Below, one piece after another: positions 26,130 through 34,756 of a DNA stretch of 64,000 bases. This DNA is from JACVRW01 sp963814095 (GTDB lineage Bacteria > Actinomycetota > Thermoleophilia > Solirubrobacterales > Thermoleophilaceae). How positions within the stretch are numbered: position 1 is the first letter of the stretch; each line of letters starts with the position of its first letter. Position numbers and translations under genes: made by a program. The stretch covers positions 1 to 64,000 of the forward strand of contig CAWFBT010000027.1 in assembly GCA_963814095.1 (NCBI GenBank), in the 5' to 3' direction. The notes under the pieces were generated by a model that worked only from the letters and a program-made list of their open reading frames with translations, did no database searches and was not told the DNA's origin.

Positions 26130-27512
26130 ATGCGCATCGCACTCAGTCTGCTCGCAGTGACGACCGCCCTCGCCGTTGGACCGAGCGCCGCCGAGGCCGC
26201 CGTGCTGCACGTGAACGCGACGAGTGACGGTCCCGGCGACTGCGTCACGCCCGGAGCGTCCTGCACGCTCAGGGAGGCGCTGCTCGAGGCCAAGGTGGGC
26301 TCGCCGGGCGACCCGGACACGATCCACCTGGGGCCCGGCGTGCACGTCAACGAGGCCCAGGACTTCATCGTCGGCATCGGCGAGCAGGTCACGATCATCG
26401 GTGCCGGGGCGCGCCAGACAGGAGTGCGCGAGCTGAGCGGGGGCGACGGCCGCGTCTTCCTCGTCGAGCAGGACGCGAGCCTCACGCTCAGCGACCTGAC
26501 CGTCAGCGGCTCGCGCGACAACTCCGGTGTCCTGCTGTTCGGCGGCGGCAACGCGATCCGCGCCACGCGGGTGACGTTCACCGGAAACTCGGCGCTCGCG
26601 CGCGGCGGCGCTGTCGACGGCAGCGGCGGCGCCGTCGAGCTTGCGGACAGCACTCTTACGGGCAACACGGCGGCCGGCTTCGGCGGGATGCCCGGCGAGG
26701 GCGGCGCGATCTTCAGCGGCGGGCCGGCCGGCTCGCTGAAGCTGAGCAACGTGACGGTGGACGGCAACACGGCCGAGAGCGGCAGCGGCATCCACGTCGC
26801 GGCCGGGCCGGCGGAGCTGCGCTCCGTCACGCTGGCCGGCGACCTGTTCACCGATCCCGCGGCACCCGCCGTCTCGGTCGCAGGCAGCATCCTCGGCAGC
26901 TGCGCCGGCCAGGCCCCGGCAAGCGGCGGCTTCAACCTCGAGCCCGGCACGACATGCGGGCTCGGCGCGCCGGGCGACCGTCCGGGGCGGGATCCGCTGC
27001 TCGCGGCGCTTGCCGACAACGGCGGCCCCACCGACACGCGTGCGCCGGCCGCGGGCAGCCCGGCGATCGACGCAGTCACGCCCTGCCTCGGCGGCGCGGA
27101 TCAGCGCGGCGTCGCGCGCCCGCAGGGACCCGCCTGCGACATCGGAGCGTTCGAGGCTGCCGGTGTCCCGGCCACCCAGGTGGTTCCGCGGATCTCGCGG
27201 CTGTCGATCGCACCGAAGGTCCTCCGCAGCGGACGCGGGGCGAAGCAGCGGGGCGCACGCGTCCGCTACCGCCTGAACGTGGCCGCGAAGGTCCGCTTCC
27301 GCGTCGAGCGCACGGCGAAGCGCGGGCGCTGGGTCCGCGTACGCGGCTCGTTCGCGCGCTCCGGCAGGCAGGGCGCCAACAGCCTCCGCCTCCGCGCGCG
27401 CATCGGCGGCCGTCCCCTGCGTGCGGGGAGCTACCGGCTCGTGGCGACGCCGCGCAACGGCGGCGCGAAGGGCAGCGCCGCACGCGTGCGCTTCCGCGTG
27501 GCCCGCGGATAG
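26130..27512 (+). CDS. Secreted CSLREA / parallel beta-helix protein
   Basis: This 460-residue exported protein has a Sec signal (residues 1-23, LSLLAVTTALAVGPSAAEAA). Mature sequence begins VLHVNATSDGPGDC, followed by the CSLREA motif as CTLREALLEA. Residues 60-250 are a repetitive right-handed beta-helix with rungs such as SGGAVELADSTLTGNTAA and LKLSNVTVDGNTAE, like polymorphic outer-membrane or pectate-lyase-like proteins. A choice-of-anchor Q type end appears as LADNGGPTDTRAPAAGSPAI and CDIGAFEAAG. The last 110 residues are Arg-rich, probably a cell-wall-binding tail. It may act as an adhesin or glycan-binding protein. Confidence 0.85.
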   Translation: MRIALSLLAVTTALAVGPSAAEAAVLHVNATSDGPGDCVTPGASCTLREALLEAKVGSPGDPDTIHLGPGVHVNEAQDFIVGIGEQVTIIGAGARQTGVRELSGGDGRVFLVEQDASLTLSDLTVSGSRDNSGVLLFGGGNAIRATRVTFTGNSALARGGAVDGSGGAVELADSTLTGNTAAGFGGMPGEGGAIFSGGPAGSLKLSNVTVDGNTAESGSGIHVAAGPAELRSVTLAGDLFTDPAAPAVSVAGSILGSCAGQAPASGGFNLEPGTTCGLGAPGDRPGRDPLLAALADNGGPTDTRAPAAGSPAIDAVTPCLGGADQRGVARPQGPACDIGAFEAAGVPATQVVPRISRLSIAPKVLRSGRGAKQRGARVRYRLNVAAKVRFRVERTAKRGRWVRVRGSFARSGRQGANSLRLRARIGGRPLRAGSYRLVATPRNGGAKGSAARVRFRVARG

Positions 27513-27542
27513 CTCTCGCCCGATCCGGGCACGCTCTGTCCC

Positions 27543-28604
27543 GTGGCCAGCGGCCGCACCCATCGGATCGCCGTGATCGCCGGAGACGGCGTCGGCATCG
27601 AGGTCGTCGAAGCCGGTCTCGGTGTGCTGCGCGCCGCCGCCGAGCGCCACGGCTTCACGCTCGCAACCGACGAGCTGCCGTGGGGAAGCGTTCACTACCG
27701 CGAGACCGGCGCGATGATGCCCGCGGACGGGATCGAGACGCTGCGGGGCTACGACGCCATCTACGTCGGCGCCGTCGGCTCCCCGGACGTGCCCGACGAC
27801 GTGACGCTCTGGGGGCTGCTGCTGCCGATCCGCCAGGTGCTCGACCAGTACGTGAACCTGCGCCCGGTCCGGCTGCTGCCAGGGGTCGCGAGCCCGCTCC
27901 GCACGGCGACGATCGACATGCTGTGCGTGCGCGAGAACACCGAGGGCGAGTACTCCGGGGTCGGGGGGCGGGCGCACCGGGGCCTGCCGCACGAGGTGGG
28001 GATCCAGACGGACGTGTTCACGCGCGAGGGCGTCGAGCGAATCGCGCGCTACGCGTTCGAGCTCGCTCGCAAGCGGCGCGGCAAGCTCACGAGCGTCACG
28101 AAGTCGAACGCCGGCAGGCACGCGTTCGTGTTCTGGGACGACGTGGTCGCCGACGTGGCCGGCGACTACCCCGATGTCGAGCTCGAGCGCGTCCTGGTCG
28201 ACGCCGCGGCCGCCTACTTCGTCACGCGCCCGGAGTCGTTCGACGTCGTGGTCGGCTCGAACCTGTTCATGGACGTGCTGACCGACCTCGGGGCCGCGAT
28301 CCAGGGCGGCATGGGGCTCGCCGCCAGCGCGAACGTCAAGCCGGACGGCGGAGTCCCGGGCATGTTCGAGCCGGTTCACGGATCGGCGCCCGACATCGCC
28401 GGCACCGGCGTCGCGAATCCGGTCGGCGCGGTGTGGGCCGGCGCGATGATGCTCGACGACCTCGGCGAGGCGGAGGCTGGCGCCGCCGTGATGCGAGCGA
28501 TCGAGGACGTCCTCGCCGCCGGCGAGGTGCGCACGCCGGACATCGGCGGCGGGGCCGGCACAGCCGAGCTCGCGGACGCTCTGGTCGCGTCCGTGCGCGG
28601 CTAG
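27543..28604 (+). CDS. Tartrate / D-malate dehydrogenase-type isocitrate-IPMDH family enzyme
   Basis: This 353-residue beta-decarboxylating dehydrogenase catalyses NAD-linked oxidation of a 2-hydroxyacid dicarboxylate. Family motifs are AVIAGDGVGIEVVEAG, CVRENTEGEYSGVGG (the Arg/Glu substrate region), the Lys in SVTKSNAG, and the metal/NAD segment VVVGSNLFMDVLTDLGAAIQ followed by EPVHGSAPDIAGTGVANP. The EYSGVGGRAHRG stretch resembles tartrate and D-malate dehydrogenases more than LeuB or Icd. It starts at GTG 27543 and converges with a glycosyltransferase, overlapping it by 4 bp. Confidence 0.85.
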   Translation: MASGRTHRIAVIAGDGVGIEVVEAGLGVLRAAAERHGFTLATDELPWGSVHYRETGAMMPADGIETLRGYDAIYVGAVGSPDVPDDVTLWGLLLPIRQVLDQYVNLRPVRLLPGVASPLRTATIDMLCVRENTEGEYSGVGGRAHRGLPHEVGIQTDVFTREGVERIARYAFELARKRRGKLTSVTKSNAGRHAFVFWDDVVADVAGDYPDVELERVLVDAAAAYFVTRPESFDVVVGSNLFMDVLTDLGAAIQGGMGLAASANVKPDGGVPGMFEPVHGSAPDIAGTGVANPVGAVWAGAMMLDDLGEAEAGAAVMRAIEDVLAAGEVRTPDIGGGAGTAELADALVASVRG

Positions 28605-29848
28605 GACTCGACCGTCGCCAGGATCCGGCGCGCCACGCTCGTCCAGCTCCACAGCTCGACGGCAGCGCGGCGGGCCGCCGCGCGCAACGCGTCGCGGTCG
28701 TCGCCCTGGACGGCCAGCACGGCCTCGATGCGCTCGCGCAGGGCCGCCGCGTCGCCGTTCGGGAAGCTCGGGTCGATGCCGAGCTCCGGCGGATAGTGCT
28801 GCTCGAGCCCGCGCGCGATCTCGGCGAGTCCCGAGTGGTTCGCCACGATCGGCGGACAGCCGGCCGCGGCAGCCTCGGCCGCGACCATCCCGAACGCCTC
28901 CGGGAAGATCGAGGGTGCGGCAGCCGTGTCGGCGAGCGCCAGCAGATGCACGAGGTGGCGGTGCTCGAGCGGGCCGGTGAAGAGCGCGTCGAGGCCCGCC
29001 GCCTGGCGCTCGAGCTCCTCGCGGTAGTCGCCGAAGCCGACGATCACCGTGCGCACGTCGAGCCCGCGCACCGCCTCGAGCAGCACCTGCACGCCCTTGT
29101 TCTCGATCAGCTTGCCGTAGTAGACGACGGTGGGCTGCTCGCCCGCCAGGAACTCGGCAAGCCGCTCCGGGTTGCCCTCGTCGGCGAGGCGCTCGTTCGC
29201 GTTGCCGGGGTTGGGCGGGTCGCCCTGCGCCTCCGCGATCAGCTGCTCGAGCGCCTCCTCACGGGGCGCCGGCTTCCAGAGCTCAACGTCCACCCCGGGC
29301 GGCACCTCGTGGACGCCGTCGACGGTCCCGCAGACCTCGCGCACGACCTCGCGGATGTGCTCCGAACCGACGATGGTCGCCGCGGCGCCGGCGAGCGCCT
29401 CGCCGCCCCAGGCCGACAGCTCGGCATTGCCGCGCATCGAGTACTCGAGCTCGGAGCCATGCGCCTTGACGATGTAGCGGCCGCCGCTCGCCGCTCCCAC
29501 GGGCCCACCCAGCAGGACGTGGTTGACGAAGATGAGATCGGCCGGACCGTGCTCGCGGAGGGCGCGCGCGTTCGCCTCGACCCAGGTCTCGAGCTCCGCG
29601 CGCGAGCAGTCCTGAACGCGCTTGACCTCGTAGCCCTCATAGCGGTCCAGCACGAACACGGGCAGCAGCCCGCCGACGTCCGGCGTGGCCGTAGCGGCGC
29701 CGCCGAGGTCGAAGCGCTCGGGGTGTGGCTCCTGTGAGAAGACGGTCACGTCGTGGCCCTCGCGGGTCCACTCGCGCGACAGCTGACGGGCGTAGATGTT
29801 CGAGCCCGTGCCACCGAGGAGGTAGCCGTGCCAGACGAAGATCCGCAT
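28601..29848 (-). CDS. Glycosyltransferase family 4 protein
   Basis: At 415 residues this is a GT-B retaining glycosyltransferase using an activated sugar. The N-terminal domain has FVWHGYLLGGTGSNIYARQL, with its Gly-rich acceptor loop, and HDVTVFSQEPHPERFDL. The C-terminal nucleotide-sugar domain has VVYYGKLIENKGVQVLLEAV and the ExxxxxxxE motif in PEAFGMVAAEAAAAGCPPIV. The start is the ATG at 29848; earlier frame extends through the divergent gene. It faces a second glycosyltransferase plus a polysaccharide deacetylase, so a cell-surface glycan role is likely. Confidence 0.88.
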   Translation of the reverse strand: MRIFVWHGYLLGGTGSNIYARQLSREWTREGHDVTVFSQEPHPERFDLGGAATATPDVGGLLPVFVLDRYEGYEVKRVQDCSRAELETWVEANARALREHGPADLIFVNHVLLGGPVGAASGGRYIVKAHGSELEYSMRGNAELSAWGGEALAGAAATIVGSEHIREVVREVCGTVDGVHEVPPGVDVELWKPAPREEALEQLIAEAQGDPPNPGNANERLADEGNPERLAEFLAGEQPTVVYYGKLIENKGVQVLLEAVRGLDVRTVIVGFGDYREELERQAAGLDALFTGPLEHRHLVHLLALADTAAAPSIFPEAFGMVAAEAAAAGCPPIVANHSGLAEIARGLEQHYPPELGIDPSFPNGDAAALRERIEAVLAVQGDDRDALRAAARRAAVELWSWTSVARRILATVES

Positions 29849-29926
29849 CAGCGGGGGCTGGGCCAGGTCAGCGCGGCCACTCGCGGCGATCGTAACCCAT
29901 GGGGCCGAGCCGGTAGCTTTTCCGCG

Positions 29927-31036
29927 GTGCGGATCCTCTATGGGGTGAACGGCGAGGGCATGGGCCATGCCACTCGCTCGCAGGTCGTGATCGAGGCGCT
30001 GCTCGAAGAGCACGACGTGCGCGTGATGGCGTCGGGCGCCGCATTCAAGTACCTCGAGCCGCGGCTCGGCCACGTGAGCGAGATCTTCGGGCCCTCGTTC
30101 GCGATGGACCACGGCGAGATCCGCCGCTGGGCGACCGTGAAGCACACGATGACGGCGGCCAGCCGCGAGCTTCCCGGGAGCGTCAAGCGCTGGATGGGCG
30201 TGGTGGATGAGTGGCGCCCGGAGGTCGTGGTCACCGACTTCGAGCCGCTCGCGGGGATCTACGCGCGCTCCGCGCACGTCCCGCTCGTGTGCGTCGACAA
30301 CATCCACATGATCGACCGCTGCCGACACGACGACGAGATCACGGCCGGCGCCATGGACGACTACCGGATCGCGCGAGCCGTGACGCGGGCGATGGTCCCA
30401 ACGGCGGGCGACTACGTGATCACCACCTTCTTCGAGCCTCCGCTCGCGCGCGGCCGCACCCGGCTCGTGCCGCCGATCGTCCGGCCGGAGATCGTCGCGG
30501 CGAACCCCGTGCGCGGCGATCACCTGCTCGTCTACTCGGGCGGCAGCGACGAGCTCACGGAGGCGCTGCGCGAGTGCGGCCTGCCGTCGCGCGTCTACGG
30601 CATGCGCGACGGCGAGGAGGTCGGGACGACCGACGGCCAGATCGAGTACCGGGCGCGCTCGGTCGATGGCTTCCTGGCGGACCTCGTGAGCGCGCGCGGC
30701 GTGATCACGGGCGGCGGCTTCTCGCTGCTGAGCGAGGCCGTCTACCTGGGCAAGCCCGTGCTCTCCGTCCCGCTGCGCGGGCAGTTCGAGCAGCTCATGA
30801 ATGCGCGCTATCTCGAGCGAGAGGGCTTCGGGATGTGCGCCGAGACCATCAACGCCGCGACGCTGTCGGCCTTCCTCGACGAGCTCGACGGCTACCACAA
30901 CCGACTGGAGGCGTACGTGCAGGACGGCAACGCACAGGCAATCGACACCATCAGCGAGACGGTGAGCGTCGCCGGCGCCGCCAGTCGGCGCGACCGTACG
31001 CGTGCCCGCCGCGAGGCGAAGAAGAGGCAGCGATGA
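29927..31036 (+). CDS. GT-B glycosyltransferase, MurG/GT28-like
   Basis: A 369-residue GT-B glycosyltransferase related to the MurG/GT28 and macroside-type enzymes. It starts RILYGVNGEGMGHATRSQVV, the N-terminal GxGHxxR acceptor loop, has VVTDFEPLAGIYA in the first domain, and the C-terminal nucleotide loop GVITGGGFSLLSEAVYLGKP with VLSVPLRGQFEQLMNARYL, the HGG-like donor-binding region. The C-terminus is a basic tail (RRDRTRARREAKKR), perhaps for membrane contact. The start is GTG 29927. It overlaps the deacetylase gene by 4 bp (ATGA) and belongs with the next two genes. Confidence 0.87.
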   Translation: MRILYGVNGEGMGHATRSQVVIEALLEEHDVRVMASGAAFKYLEPRLGHVSEIFGPSFAMDHGEIRRWATVKHTMTAASRELPGSVKRWMGVVDEWRPEVVVTDFEPLAGIYARSAHVPLVCVDNIHMIDRCRHDDEITAGAMDDYRIARAVTRAMVPTAGDYVITTFFEPPLARGRTRLVPPIVRPEIVAANPVRGDHLLVYSGGSDELTEALRECGLPSRVYGMRDGEEVGTTDGQIEYRARSVDGFLADLVSARGVITGGGFSLLSEAVYLGKPVLSVPLRGQFEQLMNARYLEREGFGMCAETINAATLSAFLDELDGYHNRLEAYVQDGNAQAIDTISETVSVAGAASRRDRTRARREAKKRQR

Positions 31037-31770
31037 ACGCCAAGGTCCCGATCGCTGCCGGCGCGACGGGCGTGGCCGCGGCGGGCGCCGCCGTCTTCCT
31101 CGGCCAGTACCCGACGATGCAGGTGTACGGCACCACGATCTTCCGCGAGCGCGGCGCCGGCAAGCGCGTGGCGCTGACGTACGACGATGGGCCGAACCCA
31201 GAGCAGACCCCGCGGCTGCTCGACCTGCTCGAGCGCCATGACGCGAAGGCGACCTTCTTCCTGATCGGCCAGTGGGCCGAGCGCGAGCCCGGGCTGATCC
31301 GCGAGACCGTGGCCCGGGGCCATGCGATCGGCAATCACACGAACACGCACGTGACGATGCCCGCGCACCGCGCAGACACGATCCGAGAGGAGCTGCGGCG
31401 CTGCCGGGGGGCGGTCGAGGCCTCCGGCGAGACGTTCTCCACGGTCGACGGCGCCGCGCTGATGCGCCCGCCCTACGGCCGCCGGAGGCCGGGCACGCTG
31501 CGCACGATGCGCGAGGAGGGCTACGTGCCGGTGACCTGGTCGATCACCTGTTACGACTGGCGCGCCCACACCACCACGAGGGCCATCTCGCGCCGCGGAA
31601 AGCGGGCGCGAGAGGGCGACATCATCCTGCTCCACGACGGCTCGAATGAGGAGCCGACCGCGGACCGGCACAAGTCGATCGAGGGCACGCAGGCGATCCT
31701 CGAGCACCTCGGCCCGATGGGATACAGCTTCGTGACGGTCCCGGAGCTGGTGGCCTCGGCGCGCGCGTGA
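31033..31770 (+). CDS. Polysaccharide deacetylase (NodB fold), membrane-anchored
   Basis: A 245-residue NodB-type carbohydrate esterase. Residues 5-25 are a hydrophobic anchor (VPIAAGATGVAAAGAAVFLG). The five NodB motifs are visible: TYDDGPNPEQTP, HAIGNHTNTHVTM (zinc His residues), MRPPYGRRRPGTL, VTWSITCYDW and ILLHDGS. It would remove acetyl groups from a polysaccharide or peptidoglycan-type glycan outside the membrane. Coupled by ATGA to the glycosyltransferase before it and by GTGA to the membrane protein after it. Confidence 0.92.
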   Translation: MNAKVPIAAGATGVAAAGAAVFLGQYPTMQVYGTTIFRERGAGKRVALTYDDGPNPEQTPRLLDLLERHDAKATFFLIGQWAEREPGLIRETVARGHAIGNHTNTHVTMPAHRADTIREELRRCRGAVEASGETFSTVDGAALMRPPYGRRRPGTLRTMREEGYVPVTWSITCYDWRAHTTTRAISRRGKRAREGDIILLHDGSNEEPTADRHKSIEGTQAILEHLGPMGYSFVTVPELVASARA

Positions 31771-32474
31771 GCGAATTCGAGCTCGGGCTCACGCTCGTCC
31801 TGTTCGCCTGGTCGTTCGGGCTCGCCGGCATCGAGATCGAGATCGAGGGCGGGGTCGGCTGGGCCGAGCGCCTGCCGACCTGGTACCTCATGCGCGGCCG
31901 GACGGGCCAGGTCTACAGGCTGGTCATGGGGCACCGCCCGCTGACGGGCTACCACGTGTTCGCCTTCACGATCCCGATGCTGATCCTCCACCTGCCCTAC
32001 GTGAGCGGCGTGGACTGGACGCTCGCCGGTGAGCTGCGCACGATCGCGATCTACTTCGTGGTCGCGGTGGTCTGGGACTACCTGTGGTTCGTGCTGAACC
32101 CGGCCTACACGGTGCAGCGCTTCCGGCGCGGCAACGTCTGGTGGTTCGAGGTGCCGTGGCTGTGGCGCTTCCCGCGCGATTACTACCTGAGCTGGCTGCT
32201 GTCGATCGGGCTCGCCGGGCTGGCGGCGCTCGCCGACGACAGCGGCGAGCCGCTGCGCCGGCACCTGTGGATGCTGCTCGGGCTCGCGATCCTGGTGGCG
32301 ATCACGGTGCTGCTGGCGCCGCTCTATCACCGCTGGTACCGCCACATGCGCCGCGCGGGGGCGGACGACCGCGCCGCGACGCCGACGTACCCGCCGCCGG
32401 CTCCCGACGCGGTCTGGTCCGGCGGCATGCCGGACCTGCACCCGCTCGATACCGAGTCCCGGGACAGCGCCTAG
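31767..32474 (+). CDS. Integral membrane protein of unknown function
   Basis: This 235-residue protein has about five hydrophobic segments: FELGLTLVLFAWSFGLAGIE, YHVFAFTIPMLILHLPYV, TIAIYFVVAVVWDYLWFVL, DYYLSWLLSIGLAGLAAL and LWMLLGLAILVAITVLLAP. Aromatic-rich loops (WWFEVPWLWRFPRDYY) lie between them. The C-terminal 35 residues are polar and Pro-rich. I recognise no family. Translational coupling (GTGA) to the deacetylase indicates a partner in the same glycan pathway. Its stop overlaps the opposite gene by 4 bp. Confidence 0.75.
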   Translation: MSEFELGLTLVLFAWSFGLAGIEIEIEGGVGWAERLPTWYLMRGRTGQVYRLVMGHRPLTGYHVFAFTIPMLILHLPYVSGVDWTLAGELRTIAIYFVVAVVWDYLWFVLNPAYTVQRFRRGNVWWFEVPWLWRFPRDYYLSWLLSIGLAGLAALADDSGEPLRRHLWMLLGLAILVAITVLLAPLYHRWYRHMRRAGADDRAATPTYPPPAPDAVWSGGMPDLHPLDTESRDSA

Positions 32475-33145
32475 AACCCGACGAACTCGCGGCGCCCGGG
32501 GCGGATCGTGGCGGCGTCGAAGTCACCGCCGATGTCGGTCACGAAGCGCTCGACGAGCTCGAGGTCCTCGAGGCCGGCGATCAGCAGCAGCCGTCCGTCC
32601 AGGGTCACCGAGCCGCCGAAGAGGCGTTCGCGGGCCTCCGCGTCGGCGAGCAGCCCATCGCGCAGGCTCTGCGCATCCAGGCCCGGCACCTCGACCTCGA
32701 CCGCGTCGACGGGGTGCCAGGGGCGCTCCGGATAGTCAAAGGTCAGCACCGACTGCTGGCCGAAGCGGCGCCGGACGGTGTCGGCGATCTCGCGCAGCTC
32801 ACTCTGCGTCACGTCGTCGACGTCGAAATCGCGTGAGCGCTCGAAGGTGGTGGTGCCGAGGTCCGACGAGAAGAAGACGCCGTCGAGGAGCTGTGATCCC
32901 TCCGGATCGCCGCCGCCGCGCCTGATGATGCGCTCGACCTTCCGCTCGAAGCCGCGCAGCTCGTCGTCGAGGCGAGGGTCGGCGGGATCGGTGATCACGG
33001 CGGTGTTGTTGGTGGCGAGGATCTCGGCGTCGGGCAGGTGACCGCCGTGGGCCTGCGCGGCCGCCGGGGCGATGCAGCAGACCGCGGCGGCCGCGGCGAC
33101 GGCGACGCCGCGGAGACGATGGATTCGTATCGAGGGGGATGTCAT
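32471..33145 (-). CDS. Secreted protein of unknown function
   Basis: A 224-residue protein with a clear Sec signal: basic IRIHRLRG, a hydrophobic core VAVAAAAAVCCIAP and a cleavage site after AQA. The mature protein begins HGGHLPDAE. The rest is acidic and charged, with paired Arg/Asp runs (e.g. RGFERKVERIIRRGGGDPEG) and no further membrane span or cysteine. No family recognised. It converges with the glycan operon and lies downstream of ligB in the same direction. Confidence 0.7.
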   Translation of the reverse strand: MTSPSIRIHRLRGVAVAAAAAVCCIAPAAAQAHGGHLPDAEILATNNTAVITDPADPRLDDELRGFERKVERIIRRGGGDPEGSQLLDGVFFSSDLGTTTFERSRDFDVDDVTQSELREIADTVRRRFGQQSVLTFDYPERPWHPVDAVEVEVPGLDAQSLRDGLLADAEARERLFGGSVTLDGRLLLIAGLEDLELVERFVTDIGGDFDAATIRPGRREFVGF

Positions 33146-33173
33146 GCGAGGGAAGACAGCCCCGCACGCGCTC

Positions 33174-34697
33174 CTATTCCACCTGCGCCACCGGAAGGCC
33201 GGCGAGGGCGCGCAGGTCGTCGATCGTGTCCGCCTCGGCGGCGTCCTTGTCGGGGCGGTAGCGCTTGACCCTCGCGAAGCGCAGGGCCACGCCGCCCGGG
33301 TAGCGCGTGGAGGTGTGCGCGCCGTCGAGCGCGATCTCGACCACGAGCTCCGGGCGCACGAGCACGGCGATGCCCTCGCGGGCGGTCTCGCGTTCGAGCA
33401 GCTCGTGCGTCTGCCACTCGAGCAGCTCGTCGGTCAGCCCCTTGAAGCATTTCCCGACCATGAGGAACTCGCCCGTACGGGCGTCACGGGCGGCGAGGTG
33501 GAGGTTCGAGAGCCAGCCCCGGCGGCGTCCATGGCCCCACTCGGCGCCCAGCACGACCAGGTCGTAGGTCCGTACCGGCTTGACCTTGCGCCACGCCTTG
33601 CCGCGCCTGCCCGCGATGTACGGGGACGACGCGTCCTTTACGACGATGCCCTCGTGGCCCGCCTCGAGCGCGTCGTCGAGGACGCCCTGCGCCTCGTCCG
33701 GATCCGACGTGAGCGTGCTCGGGATCTTCAGGTGCGGCGCGACCCGCTCGAGCCGGTCGGCGCGCTCCTCGAGCGGTGAGTCGAGCAGGTCGTCGCCGTC
33801 GAGGTGGAGCACGTCGAACAGGAACGTCACGATCCCCTCCGGATCGCCGGCGGCATCGAGCTGCGACACGGTCTCCTGGAACGAGGCCGGTCCCTGCTCG
33901 AGCATCCAGAGCGCCTCACCGTCGAACACGGCCTGACCCAGATCGAGCCGGCGCACGGCCTCGGCGATGCCGGGCAGGTCCGCGGTCCTGTCGTTGAGGT
34001 TGCGGCTGTAGATGCGCACCTCGTCGCCGCGCCGGTGCACCTGGATGCGGATGCCGTCGAGCTTCCACTCGACCGACGAGCGCTCGAAGCCCTGGACGGC
34101 CTCGCCGGCGCTCGCAGCCGTCGAGGCCAGCATCGGCAGGATCGGCCGGAAGATCTCGAGGCCGACCTCGCGCAGCCCCTCCTCGCCGCTCGTCAGGGCG
34201 AGCTCGGCGGTGTGGGTGAGGTCGCCGGACAGCATCAGCGCGCGCCGCGCGAGTGGGCCCGGCACGGCGGCCGCCTTCGCCACCGCGTCGATCATGAGGC
34301 CTGCGAGCGCGCCCTGTCTGAGCTCGCCGGTGAAGAGGCGCTTGATGAACTCCGCCTCTGCCTCGGTGGCGCGCGCAAGCAGATTCGCCAGCAGCTCCTC
34401 GCGCCCGGCGGCCGATCCCGCTCCTGTGACTCCCTGGACCGCGGCGATCGCGCGATCGAGCTCGGCGATGGCGAGCGAGGGCTCAGTCGCGGGCGCGCCC
34501 TCGATCGCGTAGATCGTGCGGTAGCCGACGCCCACGCGCCCCTGACGGGGCACACCCGTGAGGAAGCCGACGGCGGGCGCAACCTCGTCCGGCTCGAGCT
34601 TCCGCAGGAGCTCGGCGAGGGTGGCGATCTTCTGTGAGCGCGAGCTGGTCGCGGCGACCTCGCCCGACGCGGTCACGATCTCTGCCAGCAGGGTCAT
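33174..34697 (-). CDS. ligB: ATP-dependent DNA ligase, LigB type
   Basis: This 507-residue ATP-dependent ligase matches the length of mycobacterial LigB. The N-terminal helical DNA-binding domain (residues 1-200) includes TLAELLRKLEPDEVAP. The adenylation motif I is EWKLDGIRIQVH (KxDG, Lys taking AMP), motif III-like FDGEALWM, motif IV EGIVVKDASSPY and motif V KAWRKVKPV. The OB domain follows to FARVKRYRPDK, which contains motif VI-like Arg/Lys. It seals nicks in DNA and is accessory to the NAD-dependent LigA. It is divergent from the large gene A, with about 60 bp between starts. Confidence 0.93.
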   Translation of the reverse strand: MTLLAEIVTASGEVAATSSRSQKIATLAELLRKLEPDEVAPAVGFLTGVPRQGRVGVGYRTIYAIEGAPATEPSLAIAELDRAIAAVQGVTGAGSAAGREELLANLLARATEAEAEFIKRLFTGELRQGALAGLMIDAVAKAAAVPGPLARRALMLSGDLTHTAELALTSGEEGLREVGLEIFRPILPMLASTAASAGEAVQGFERSSVEWKLDGIRIQVHRRGDEVRIYSRNLNDRTADLPGIAEAVRRLDLGQAVFDGEALWMLEQGPASFQETVSQLDAAGDPEGIVTFLFDVLHLDGDDLLDSPLEERADRLERVAPHLKIPSTLTSDPDEAQGVLDDALEAGHEGIVVKDASSPYIAGRRGKAWRKVKPVRTYDLVVLGAEWGHGRRRGWLSNLHLAARDARTGEFLMVGKCFKGLTDELLEWQTHELLERETAREGIAVLVRPELVVEIALDGAHTSTRYPGGVALRFARVKRYRPDKDAAEADTIDDLRALAGLPVAQVE

Positions 34698-34756
34698 TGC
34701 TGCGCAAAGCGTGGCAGCCGACCCAAACGAACCAGACCACCGGCGTGCTCACCACG

